Shown here piece by piece: positions 1 through 7,655 of a stretch of DNA of 9,650 bases. A program made the position numbers and the translations under genes. Source of the DNA: Bryobacterales bacterium (GTDB taxonomy: Bacteria; Acidobacteriota; Terriglobia; Bryobacterales; Bryobacteraceae); assembly GCA_003132905.1 (NCBI GenBank), contig PKZC01000356.1, positions 52,819-62,468 of the forward strand. The letters are read 5' to 3'. Position 1 is the first letter of the stretch. Each line of letters begins with the position of its first letter. Under the pieces are notes generated by a model. The model saw nothing but the letters and a program-made list of their open reading frames with translations. It did no database searches and had not been told where the DNA came from.

Positions 1-2
1 TG

Positions 3-428
3 GGACTGGAGCTCGGAGCCGACGATTATCTCACCAAACCATTCTTTCCAGAAGAGCTGCTGGCTCGAGTTCGCGCCATACTACGGAGGTCCGCAGGTGC
101 TTCCGGCAAGACGATGGAACCCCTTCGAATAGGGGACCTCTGCTTGTTTCCTGGAGATCGCTCCGCTCATTATCAAGGCAAACCGCTAGGTCTCACCGCG
201 ATGGAATACGAGATTCTTCAGCAACTCATGCAATCCCACGGACACGTGGTCTCTCGCGATTCTCTAAGCCTCTACTTGTACGACCGTCTGCCAACACCTT
301 TTGATCGCTCGGTGGACCAACATATCAGCCGGCTTCGGCAGAAATTTGGGTTCGGCCGGAACATGATTATGAGCATCCGCGGGGTTGGCTATCAGCTAAG
401 GTGTCCAGAGCCTTCCGGCGAACTCTGA
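3..428 (+). CDS. OmpR/PhoB-family response regulator, 5'-truncated by window edge
   Basis: This is the C-terminal part of a two-component response regulator, a cytoplasmic DNA-binding protein controlled by phosphorylation. The reading frame is open from base 3, so the ATG at 114 is internal. Bases 3-98 encode the end of a receiver domain: GLELGADDYLTKPF, where the Lys of LTKPF is the conserved switch lysine, followed by EELLARVRAILRR, the last receiver helix. A short linker leads into a complete winged-helix domain (about 114-410) with the typical LTAMEYEIL, VVSRDSL, FDRSVDQHISRLRQKFG recognition-helix region and the closing IRGVGYQL wing. The phospho-acceptor Asp lies upstream of the window. 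No histidine kinase gene follows; the next gene is convergent, so any partner kinase must be upstream or elsewhere. The target is unknown. Family assignment is firm; the specific regulator cannot be named. Confidence 0.93.
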   Translation, partial: GLELGADDYLTKPFFPEELLARVRAILRRSAGASGKTMEPLRIGDLCLFPGDRSAHYQGKPLGLTAMEYEILQQLMQSHGHVVSRDSLSLYLYDRLPTPFDRSVDQHISRLRQKFGFGRNMIMSIRGVGYQLRCPEPSGEL

Positions 429-438
429 CGTTCGCAAG

Positions 439-1317
439 TCAAAACACAAGGGACAATCCTAGCTCGAGCTGGCGCGTCCGGGAAAGAGTAGATTGGGATT
501 CAAATGTTGGTCCAGACCATAGTATGTAGCGGACCTCAGGCATCACCTTCAGATTTAATTCGTCTACGAAACGAAACCCCAATCCCACCACTGCCCCTTC
601 CACCGTAGAATGGTTGGCCTTAGTGGGAATCTCGTTGTAAGCGGTGCTGTTGTCTGAGTCGAGCGTGTCGTTTCCGCTTCGGACGGTCGTGAGTTGGCGA
701 ACAATCGCGCCTGCTTCCACAAATCCATGTGAAAGAATCGAATTGAAAGAAAAGTTTATTTTTGGGCCCGTCGAAGAACTCGACGAGGACGTGGTAGCTG
801 AACGCGGAGAGTTTTGATAACGAACCAGCAACGGAAAATCCCAATAGCCCGTCCTGGTGTGCTCCGTGTAGGTAACGTTCAAGGTGCCGTCAGTGGGCGT
901 GCCAGTGTACACCTGCGTCACCTTTGAGTACTGCAAATGCCCGAAAAACGCTTCTGCCCGGATTACAATATGACTCGTTAAGGTCATATCGACCACCGGC
1001 CCAATGCCCCACCTGCCTGAAGCAGATGTGGTGTCATAAGCATGGCTGATATCGGTCGTGCTGTCTCCCACCTCGATACCTTTGCCGTCAAACGGCTGTG
1101 CAGACCACCACCGCAATTGGGCTCCATAGGAGAACCGCCTGGGCCGCACCTTGGTGTCGGTCTCGGGAGCCGGCGAACCGCTGGATGATGTTCCAGATGG
1201 CGTCTTGGTCTCTGAATCTTGAGTGGGCTGCTGCGCTGCCGGCGTCTGTCCATATAGCGCGGCACCACTTGCCACCAGAACAAACCCGAGGAGCGTCGCG
1301 CTCGATCGAATCTTCAT
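439..1317 (-). CDS. Predicted outer-membrane beta-barrel protein
   Basis: A 292-residue protein from the ATG at 1317. It begins with a clear signal peptide (MKIRSSATLLGFVLVASGAA, cleavage near residue 23). A Pro/Ser/Thr-rich linker (about 24-58) follows, then alternating hydrophobic/polar stretches typical of beta strands (about 60-292). It ends LELGLSLVF, and the final Phe matches the C-terminal signature of outer-membrane barrels. Residues 174-183 hold a Ser run, probably in a surface loop. The size suits a small 8-10 strand barrel of the OmpA-like or porin-like kind; no specific family is recognised. The frame stays open to 1446, but that start would overlap the upstream receptor gene by 80 bp and bury the signal peptide. 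ATG 1329 (four codons earlier) is an alternative; neither ATG has a strong ribosome-binding site. The gene starts 49 bp after the receptor stop on the same strand, so co-transcription is likely. Function unknown. Confidence 0.8.
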   Translation of the reverse strand: MKIRSSATLLGFVLVASGAALYGQTPAAQQPTQDSETKTPSGTSSSGSPAPETDTKVRPRRFSYGAQLRWWSAQPFDGKGIEVGDSTTDISHAYDTTSASGRWGIGPVVDMTLTSHIVIRAEAFFGHLQYSKVTQVYTGTPTDGTLNVTYTEHTRTGYWDFPLLVRYQNSPRSATTSSSSSSTGPKINFSFNSILSHGFVEAGAIVRQLTTVRSGNDTLDSDNSTAYNEIPTKANHSTVEGAVVGLGFRFVDELNLKVMPEVRYILWSGPTFESQSTLSRTRQLELGLSLVF

Positions 1318-1366
1318 GCATCGATACATTGGGGTTTCTGCTTTCGTGTCTCGAAATAGTCGGTGT

Positions 1367-4300
1367 TCAGAATTGAAACCGCGCCGCCAGCTCAATGGAA
1401 CGCGGTCCACCGGATTGGTAGAGCGAACCGCCGCCAACCGCACCACCCACCGTTCGAGTCGCCAGGCCGAACTCGGGACTCGAAAGGTTCGAGGTTTGCA
1501 TCGAAGACGGATTGGCGAAGTTAGCGTGGTTGAAAACGTTATATGCTTGGGCCGAGATGTTCAGCTTCCATTTTTCGGACAACGTAATCTGCCGCCGCAG
1601 CGACAGATCGGTCTGAGTGAAATTAAAGCCGCGCAGCGAATTTCGTCCCAAGTTTCCCTGTGCGTACTGGTTACTCGGAGCCGCAAACGCAGCGGGGTTG
1701 AGTTTCTTGCCTCCCGGTGCGTTCGGATCGCTGATCCAAATAGGCGCTCCTGTATAGTCGGGCCTAACCTGAGCAAAGAGGCCTCCCCTTTGGTTGGCGC
1801 TTACAGAGCTTGCGCTGGTTTCTGTAGTGATTGACTGTACGTCGAAGGGCAGGCTGGTGTGGAACTGTCCAATCCAGTCCACATACCAGTTTCCAAGCAG
1901 AGGCTTTAGCAGATGCGAGTCCGGGCTGGGCAGACGGTAGGAGCCTGACCAGTTCAAACTATGGCGGATGTCAAAATCAGAGTTGCCCCGCTGGCCACTC
2001 CCAAGGAAGGAAGCGAAGCCACCCCCAATATCATTGGATGCGCTATCGATGGAGTGGGCCCAGGTGTAGCTGAACTGGGTTTGGAGACGCCGAGTCAACC
2101 GGCGGCGGAATTGAGCTTGCAGGCTGTCGTAGTTGGATGTGGCCCCGTTGCTAGCCAAAATGAGAATGCTATAGGCGTCTCCGAAGGACGGCTGGGTCTG
2201 CGTTTGCAGCAGCCGCGTGCCTCTGCTTCCCGCGTATCCCAGGCTTAGCGTCTGGTTCTCGCCGAAGCTGCGTTCCAAGGTCGCGTTAAATTGCGTCACA
2301 AGAGGCGACTGGAGATTGTTCTCCGCTGCCGTGATCTGCCCGTAGGGCCGCGTGGGCGGCATCGGCGGAGCGCTCATGTCCGCCACCGACAGGGGGAAAT
2401 CGGCTAACGAGATGGTACGTACGTTCGAGTATGGCGCTCCGTTAAATGCACTCGCGGCCACGCCATAACCCACGTCGTAGAAAAGCCCTGCCCCCATGCG
2501 AAATACGAGTTGCTTTCCGGGTGTGTTGTCCAATAGATAAGCGAGGCCGAATCTAGGCGCGACGTTGTGCCAAACGGTTGAATAGAGTGGTGTGTTCTGA
2601 GTGACGCCGGCGATGGAGTCGTCGGATAGCGCCAGTGGCGTTGGACCTTGCCGGACATGCGGTGGAGGGTTGATATCCCACCTCAGCCCATAAGTGAGCG
2701 TGGTGCGGTCAGTCGCCCTCCAAGTGTCCTGCGCATAGGTCGAGAAGTTGGCGTAGATGGGATAAACAGCCGGGAGGTTCGATGTTATCTGCACGTTGGT
2801 CGCATCGCCGCTAGTGAGTGCCCCGGCACCTCCGCCGATGCCGTTGAAAGTTGCGTTTAAGGAATAGAGATTGCGGAAGTAGGTGGGCATGATGAGCCGG
2901 AAGTCCACTCCAAGCTTCAAGGTGTGCGAGGAAACTGTCTTCGTTAAACTATCCACGATGTTCAGCTGGACTTGCTGGTTTTTATTGCGGCCGCCGAAAG
3001 AATAGCCGCCGATACCCAGCAACATAAGGTTGAATTGCCCGGTAGCGGAGGTCACTCCGCCGGGAAACACCGACGCGTCGGCGAGCGCGGTAGCGCCGCC
3101 ATAATTATCCATCGTCGAAAAACTCAGGAAGTTCGATCGTGAGTAGTTGAACCGGAGATCGTTCACCCATCCGGAGGTGCTCTTTCTAGTCAGACCCACA
3201 GTCGCCGTCTGCGAATTGGAATTCTGATGAGTCAGAGTGTTGGCGGTGGATATGAATCCCCCCCGCGTCAAGCTGCTGGTTGGCATGAGGCTATAGCGGA
3301 CGAATAGCGTCATCGAACTACTGATCGTATGGTCGATTCGAAGGCTCGCCGAGTCCGACGCGGCCGGGTTCGCAAGTAATGCGTGGTATTCGGCGGCACC
3401 ATCGGTTTGCTCCGGGCCATCCGGGAGCGGAAATGCATTAAAAAAAGCCCGTATCGATGCCGGCGCGCTCTCACGGCTTCGCAGATCGGGTACGCTGCTA
3501 ATCATCGTGGACGGGGAGACGAGACCCAGGTGCTCATATGCGACAAAAAAGAACGTCCGGTTTTTGATGGCCGGCCCCCCCAGAGTGCCGCCAACCCGGT
3601 TCTGTCTCAATGCGGCCCGTCCATATCCGAAACTGTTGGCGAACCAGTCATTCGCGTCAAGGTCTTGGTTCCGGAAATAATAGTAAAGGGAGCCGTGAAA
3701 AACTCCTGTTCCTCCACGGCTTGTCATGCTGATCTGAGCTCCCGGAGAACGTCCGAATTCCGGGGCGAACGACGATGTCTGGACCCGCAATTCTTGCATC
3801 GACTCCAGCGAGACGCTGGACGTAGCGCTTCCGCTGCCCGCACCCGGCGGTGGTCCGCCAAACCCGCCTCCTGGACCTCCTGGGCCCGGCCCACCCCCGC
3901 CGACGGATCCATTCAGGCTCACACCGTCCAACGTGTAGTAATTCGTGTTCGAACGCATTCCGTTGGCGTTGAAATCGCCGCCCGGGCCGGCCCCGCTCGT
4001 GACACCCGGCGCCATCAGCACCAACGCATCGACACTCCGTCCGTTCACGGGTAGATTTTCGAAGTAATTTTGATCCACTGAGATTCCCATGGACGCGTCG
4101 GTGGACACGCTTTCCGGCTGGGCGGTCACGGTGACCGACGTGGTGCCCGCAGATAGCTTTAGCTTCGCGGAAAGTCTCTGTTGATCCCGGACCGCCAGAG
4201 TAATGCCAGGAACTCGCAGGTTGTCGAAGCCGGTCTTAGTGATCTCAAGCGAGTATTGGCCCGGTTGCAACGACGCAAAACTAGCCAAGCCCCCGGCATT

Positions 4301-4483
4301 GGTCTCCGCCTCAAATACGCGCTGCAGTGCGTTGTCAGTCAAAGCGACGTGGGCTTTGGGTACCACCGCGTCGCTGGGGTCGGTCACCGTCACTGAAAGC
4401 GACGCAGTATACTCCTGGGCGAACGCGGCTGAAGCCACGAATAGCAAAACTGGAATACAACGCAAAGACACACCCCCACGCAA
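1367..4483 (-). CDS. TonB-dependent-receptor-like outer-membrane protein with carboxypeptidase-regulatory-like domain
   Basis: A 1038-residue outer-membrane protein of the large Oar/TonB-receptor-like family expanded in Acidobacteriota. Residues 1-22 form a signal peptide (cleavage AFA|QE). Residues about 26-112 are an Ig-like carboxypeptidase-regulatory-like domain (GGLASFASLQPGQYSLEITKTGF). Residues about 120-255 resemble the plug (ENLPVNGRSVDALVLMAPGV; MRSNTNYYTLDGV). The rest is a long barrel containing DFDIRHSLNWSGSYRLP and AYNVFNHANFANP and ending IELAARFQF with a terminal Phe. A Gly/Pro-rich stretch at about 194-219 interrupts the plug. The start is TTG at 4483, the first start-type codon after an in-frame TGA, with AGGG about 5 nt upstream; GTG 4471 and TTG 4465 are alternatives. 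The family is presumed to import or bind large substrates through TonB; the ligand cannot be predicted. It probably leads an operon with the small barrel gene. Confidence 0.9.
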   Translation of the reverse strand: MRGGVSLRCIPVLLFVASAAFAQEYTASLSVTVTDPSDAVVPKAHVALTDNALQRVFEAETNAGGLASFASLQPGQYSLEITKTGFDNLRVPGITLAVRDQQRLSAKLKLSAGTTSVTVTAQPESVSTDASMGISVDQNYFENLPVNGRSVDALVLMAPGVTSGAGPGGDFNANGMRSNTNYYTLDGVSLNGSVGGGGPGPGGPGGGFGGPPPGAGSGSATSSVSLESMQELRVQTSSFAPEFGRSPGAQISMTSRGGTGVFHGSLYYYFRNQDLDANDWFANSFGYGRAALRQNRVGGTLGGPAIKNRTFFFVAYEHLGLVSPSTMISSVPDLRSRESAPASIRAFFNAFPLPDGPEQTDGAAEYHALLANPAASDSASLRIDHTISSSMTLFVRYSLMPTSSLTRGGFISTANTLTHQNSNSQTATVGLTRKSTSGWVNDLRFNYSRSNFLSFSTMDNYGGATALADASVFPGGVTSATGQFNLMLLGIGGYSFGGRNKNQQVQLNIVDSLTKTVSSHTLKLGVDFRLIMPTYFRNLYSLNATFNGIGGGAGALTSGDATNVQITSNLPAVYPIYANFSTYAQDTWRATDRTTLTYGLRWDINPPPHVRQGPTPLALSDDSIAGVTQNTPLYSTVWHNVAPRFGLAYLLDNTPGKQLVFRMGAGLFYDVGYGVAASAFNGAPYSNVRTISLADFPLSVADMSAPPMPPTRPYGQITAAENNLQSPLVTQFNATLERSFGENQTLSLGYAGSRGTRLLQTQTQPSFGDAYSILILASNGATSNYDSLQAQFRRRLTRRLQTQFSYTWAHSIDSASNDIGGGFASFLGSGQRGNSDFDIRHSLNWSGSYRLPSPDSHLLKPLLGNWYVDWIGQFHTSLPFDVQSITTETSASSVSANQRGGLFAQVRPDYTGAPIWISDPNAPGGKKLNPAAFAAPSNQYAQGNLGRNSLRGFNFTQTDLSLRRQITLSEKWKLNISAQAYNVFNHANFANPSSMQTSNLSSPEFGLATRTVGGAVGGGSLYQSGGPRSIELAARFQF
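3827..3904 (-). repeat. Gly/Pro-rich low-complexity insert in the receptor plug region
   Basis: Codons about 194-219 of the receptor gene encode almost only Gly and Pro with a few Ser, Ala and Phe residues (GGGGPGPGGPGGGFGGPPPG). The insert sits between the DGVSLNGS plug motif and the conserved SLESMQELRVQTSSF segment. Such flexible Gly-rich inserts are, as I recall, common at this place in acidobacterial homologues. It is G+C-rich coding sequence that could vary in length; no exact tandem DNA unit is evident. Confidence 0.6.
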
Positions 4484-4569
4484 TAGGGCCCTGATGAGTT
4501 TTCAGGACTTCAGAGCTTTACTGATCGATCTTTAAGAGACGGTCTGAAGTAACGCTCGGTATTCCCGCA

Positions 4570-4590
4570 ATTTGTGAAGTCTTGTGACGA
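4570..4590 (-). promoter_or_regulatory. Shared upstream element, copy A (before the receptor gene)
   Basis: On the minus strand this reads TCGTCACA, two bases (AG), then ACTTCACAAAT. It matches 19 of 21 bases with the element at 7549-7569 upstream of the NHL gene. It lies 86 bp before the receptor's TTG start and 36 bp past the NHL gene stop, in a 143-bp intergenic gap. TCACA occurs twice with starts 10 bp apart, the layout of a tandem binding site on one helical face. I cannot tell an activator or repressor site from part of an unusual promoter, and no convincing -10 box follows. Confidence 0.5.
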
Positions 4591-4626
4591 ATTCCATCGG
4601 GGTGCCGCACGGTGGCCCAGCGAGGT

Positions 4627-7500
4627 TCAGTTCCCTACGGCCGTGTACAGAACCTGATTGCCAGGGCTGCCTCCCAGAGTGAACGTTATCGGAACGGTCC
4701 CCGCCTGCAATCCACTGGGAACTACAACGTTGAACTGATAGAGTCCCACCTCATCGAGCGCGAGTCCGGCGTAAGTGACCGTGGCCGGAATTTGGCTAAA
4801 AAGAATCTGCAGAGGTAGGTCGAGCGTATTCGCTTTCTGAACGATAGTTCCGGCGTTCACTCCCGGAGTCACATTCCCGAATCCGACTCCATAGAGTATG
4901 ATCGTTTCGCCAGGATTGGCCGGGCGCGACGTCACACCGGAAACGGCGTTCGACGGCAAGACATAGGTGGAGCCGTCTGCGAACAAAGCCCCAACGTATT
5001 GCATCCCGCCAATCTGGAAAACTGACGGAGCAAACAGTCCTGGCTCGGTTGAATTGACGTCAGTCGTATAGGACGCATTGGTTCCTGCCGCCGTTGTTAC
5101 GGTAATGCTCTGGGCCCCCGCGGCAACGCCTGAGGGAATCTGCACATTCACCTGGGTAGGACTGATATAAGAAACAAAGGCGGGCTGACCTTCGATGGCA
5201 ACGGTGGTTCCACTCAAATCGGCTGGAGCCTGATTGCCAGTAAAATCCGAACTCGCCCAGGAACGCGTGGTCGAGGCGAGATTAGCCCCGTAAATCTCGA
5301 CCCACGATCCGGGTGCAACCGACGTGAATGCTCCAAAGGCCGACGCGCTCGCCACGGACCCGATCACGGGTGGCGGCCCAGGATCGCCCGGCGGGAGAAC
5401 CATCATCACTTGGCTCACTTGGTCAACGGTGACATACACTCGGCCCTTGGAATCTGTAGTCACGCCATCGCAGCCATACATGGGTCCGTTAACATAGCTG
5501 ACCACTCCGGAGTTGCTTTGGCTCTGATATCCGCCAACTACGTAGATGTTGCCATCCGTCTTAATAACGCTGAGGCGGGAGGTTTCCGTCAGGTAGATCT
5601 GATCGTTGACATCGATCGTCAGTCCATAAACGGTCCCCAGGCTGACCGAGATGGCGGGGCTGCCGGAGATGTTGGAGTAACTAAAGCCAAAGTAGGCGCC
5701 CGCAATGGTCTGGATATTGCCGGCTGGCGAAACCTGCCGGATGGCGCCATTGGCGCGATCGGCGATGTAAAGATTTCCTTTCGAGTCAAAGGCGAGATCG
5801 CCGGGACTATTCAGGAGAGCGCTCGTGGCTGCACCGCCGTCTCCCCCGAAGCCGGCCGTGCCTGTTCCGGCAATTACAGTGGTGGTTCGGGCGTTAAAGT
5901 CAACACGAAACACCTGATTCAAGCTGGCGTCGGAAAACAGCAGCCTGCCCGCGGGATCAATCGCGATACCCGTAGGATCGTTCAGGCTGGATACTTGATC
6001 GCCAACTTGGACTGAGCTCACTTCATCCTGGATTATTCCCTGCGAATCGATGAGGCGGATCTCGCCGCTCTGCGTCAAGTAGACGTTGCCCTTCGAATCA
6101 CACGCCATGCGCCGGGGCTGGTCCAGTTGCGCCAAAATTGCGGGGCCTCCATCGCCGCCCGAATAGCCCATTGGATACTCCTCGCCAGCAAAGGCCGCGA
6201 GTTGGTTCGGGCTGCTGAACGCCAAAATGCGGCCCGCGTCCGCGTCCATGACCAGCAGTGATCCATCCTGCCGGTAACATAGTCCCGACGGGCGCAGCAT
6301 TGGCGCTGAGGAAGCGGAAGTATAAGATGCTAGTTGCGGCCAGATACCGGCAAAAGCGGTAACGGCATTGCCTTGGACCTTTAGGACGCGAAAGGCAGTA
6401 TTGTCGGCAACCAACACAGTGGATCCTGAGATCAGAATGTCACCGGGTTGATTGAGCGGGTATTGCGATGCCGGCGACGAACCGGCAGCCCCGGGATTCC
6501 CGCTGCCGACGACGGTTGAAAGTCCCTGCGAACCCACCGTCATACGAACAATGCGCCCGATGCCAGGGGATGAGATCAGGATCGTATTGGTGCTGCCGTC
6601 GTAGGCGAGCCCGTTCAGAGTTCCTAAGGAAGAGCTATTCCAGCCGGACGATACGGACGCGCAGGTGCTGTTCCCAGCCACTGTATCGATGTCGCCATCA
6701 CTAATGTCGATTTCACGAACCCTGCAATTCCCGGAATCGGCAATATAGATGTTACCGTCGCTATCTAGCGTAACTCCGTGCGGAGAGCTTAGATAGGCGC
6801 TCGTAGCTGAATAGGTGTCGCCGCTGAACCCTGGGGAGCCTGTGCCCGCAATGATGCGTACGATTCCATCCGAGTCAACCCTCCAAACGAGGTTTTCGCT
6901 TACATCACTGAAGATCAACTGGCCGGAGGCGTCTTTAATCATTCCCCCGACCATGCCGATCGTCGTTTGAAGAGGCGGATAAGTCCCACTGATGGTTCCT
7001 CCACCGGGGAATCCGACGCTCGATCCGGCGCACCGCCCGGTGCCTACTAGATTCTGGATGGTCCCGTTTGTGAGAACCTTCCGAATCCTGCAAGCCACGG
7101 CATCAGTGAAAATCAGGCCTCCGTCGCTGTCCACGAGCAAAGATCCCGGCGAAATGAGGTCCGTTTGCAATGCAGGTTGACCTTCCAGACCATCGTCCAA
7201 GATGCCCGAACCAGCGAATCGCTCAATGATGCCGTTCACACCAACCTTGCGGATGATACCGGCGTTCGATTCCGATATATAAACGTTGCCCTGCGCATCT
7301 CGCGCGAGCCCGTACGGGCCGTCGAGCAGAGCGGATGTTGCCGGCCCGCCATCGCCCTGCGAACCCGATCCAACCACGGGCCGAATGGTGTAAGAGCCAG
7401 TGTTCTGCGCCGAACCAACCCAGGCGAATGCAAGCGCAAGAGTGAACAAGAGTATAACCATGCGAAGACGTTCAAGAGGATGCCGCAGTGGCGCCTCCAC
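4627..7500 (-). CDS. Secreted NHL-repeat beta-propeller protein with TIGR03437 C-terminal domain
   Basis: About 957 residues from the GTG at 7500. A signal peptide with a basic start (RHPLERLR) and hydrophobic core (MVILLFTLALAFAWVG) ends near residue 31. Residues about 37-701 hold twelve NHL-type units of roughly 56 residues (for example GNIYIADSGNCRVREI and GNLYIADRANGAIRQV), enough for two six-bladed propellers. After a Pro-rich linker (about 703-711) comes a TIGR03437 domain (about 712-957) with SVAPGSWVEIYGANLA, SYISPTQVNVQIP, GETIILYGVGFG and GLYQFNVVVP, known mainly from Solibacter-type bacteria. The protein is probably exported and may bind carbohydrate or protein; no catalytic motif is visible. 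The start is uncertain. The frame is open to TTG 7593, but that would overlap the shared upstream element. ATG 7461 is canonical but leaves no basic residues before the hydrophobic core. CTG 7488 has GGAGG five bases upstream. Confidence 0.9.
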   Translation of the reverse strand: MEAPLRHPLERLRMVILLFTLALAFAWVGSAQNTGSYTIRPVVGSGSQGDGGPATSALLDGPYGLARDAQGNVYISESNAGIIRKVGVNGIIERFAGSGILDDGLEGQPALQTDLISPGSLLVDSDGGLIFTDAVACRIRKVLTNGTIQNLVGTGRCAGSSVGFPGGGTISGTYPPLQTTIGMVGGMIKDASGQLIFSDVSENLVWRVDSDGIVRIIAGTGSPGFSGDTYSATSAYLSSPHGVTLDSDGNIYIADSGNCRVREIDISDGDIDTVAGNSTCASVSSGWNSSSLGTLNGLAYDGSTNTILISSPGIGRIVRMTVGSQGLSTVVGSGNPGAAGSSPASQYPLNQPGDILISGSTVLVADNTAFRVLKVQGNAVTAFAGIWPQLASYTSASSAPMLRPSGLCYRQDGSLLVMDADAGRILAFSSPNQLAAFAGEEYPMGYSGGDGGPAILAQLDQPRRMACDSKGNVYLTQSGEIRLIDSQGIIQDEVSSVQVGDQVSSLNDPTGIAIDPAGRLLFSDASLNQVFRVDFNARTTTVIAGTGTAGFGGDGGAATSALLNSPGDLAFDSKGNLYIADRANGAIRQVSPAGNIQTIAGAYFGFSYSNISGSPAISVSLGTVYGLTIDVNDQIYLTETSRLSVIKTDGNIYVVGGYQSQSNSGVVSYVNGPMYGCDGVTTDSKGRVYVTVDQVSQVMMVLPPGDPGPPPVIGSVASASAFGAFTSVAPGSWVEIYGANLASTTRSWASSDFTGNQAPADLSGTTVAIEGQPAFVSYISPTQVNVQIPSGVAAGAQSITVTTAAGTNASYTTDVNSTEPGLFAPSVFQIGGMQYVGALFADGSTYVLPSNAVSGVTSRPANPGETIILYGVGFGNVTPGVNAGTIVQKANTLDLPLQILFSQIPATVTYAGLALDEVGLYQFNVVVPSGLQAGTVPITFTLGGSPGNQVLYTAVGN

Positions 7501-7548
7501 CTCAATTGGAGACAATGACGGCTGCCAAAACCGAGCCGAGTACGCGTC

Positions 7549-7569
7549 ATTTGTGAAGTAGTGTGACGA
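7549..7569 (-). promoter_or_regulatory. Shared upstream element, copy B (NHL gene / divergent repeat-protein gene)
   Basis: On the minus strand this reads TCGTCACA, two bases (CT), then ACTTCACAAAT, a 19/21 match to the copy at 4570-4590. The TCACA pair with starts 10 bp apart is conserved exactly; the only mismatches fall in the spacer between the two. It lies 48-87 bp upstream of the plausible NHL-gene starts (7500, 7488, 7461). It is also 86 bp upstream of the ATG at 7656 of the divergent gene, so it could serve both. Conservation in a non-coding gap supports a regulatory site and argues that the NHL gene does not start at 7593. Confidence 0.5.
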
Positions 7570-7655
7570 GAACCCAATTGTTAAGATTTGCAACGATCGC
7601 CTGGAATATCTGAACTCCAGATGCCGGGGCGACGATATACGAGGTGTGGGGTTTA

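Noticed and set aside
461..470. 10-bp perfect palindrome AGCTCGAGCT near the convergent gene ends
   Set aside because: It lies inside the last codons of the barrel gene, has no loop or T-run, and is compatible with chance.
1223..1834. 203-codon plus-strand open frame
   Set aside because: It spans the ends of two well-supported minus-strand genes and has shadow-frame composition without motifs.
3383..4054. 223-codon plus-strand open frame opposite the receptor gene
   Set aside because: It is antisense to a clearly conserved reading frame, is rich in Arg/Ser/Pro as expected for shadow frames in G+C-rich DNA, and has no recognisable domain.
5410..6015. 201-codon plus-strand open frame opposite the NHL gene
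   Set aside because: Its apparent repetitiveness simply mirrors the NHL repeats on the other strand.
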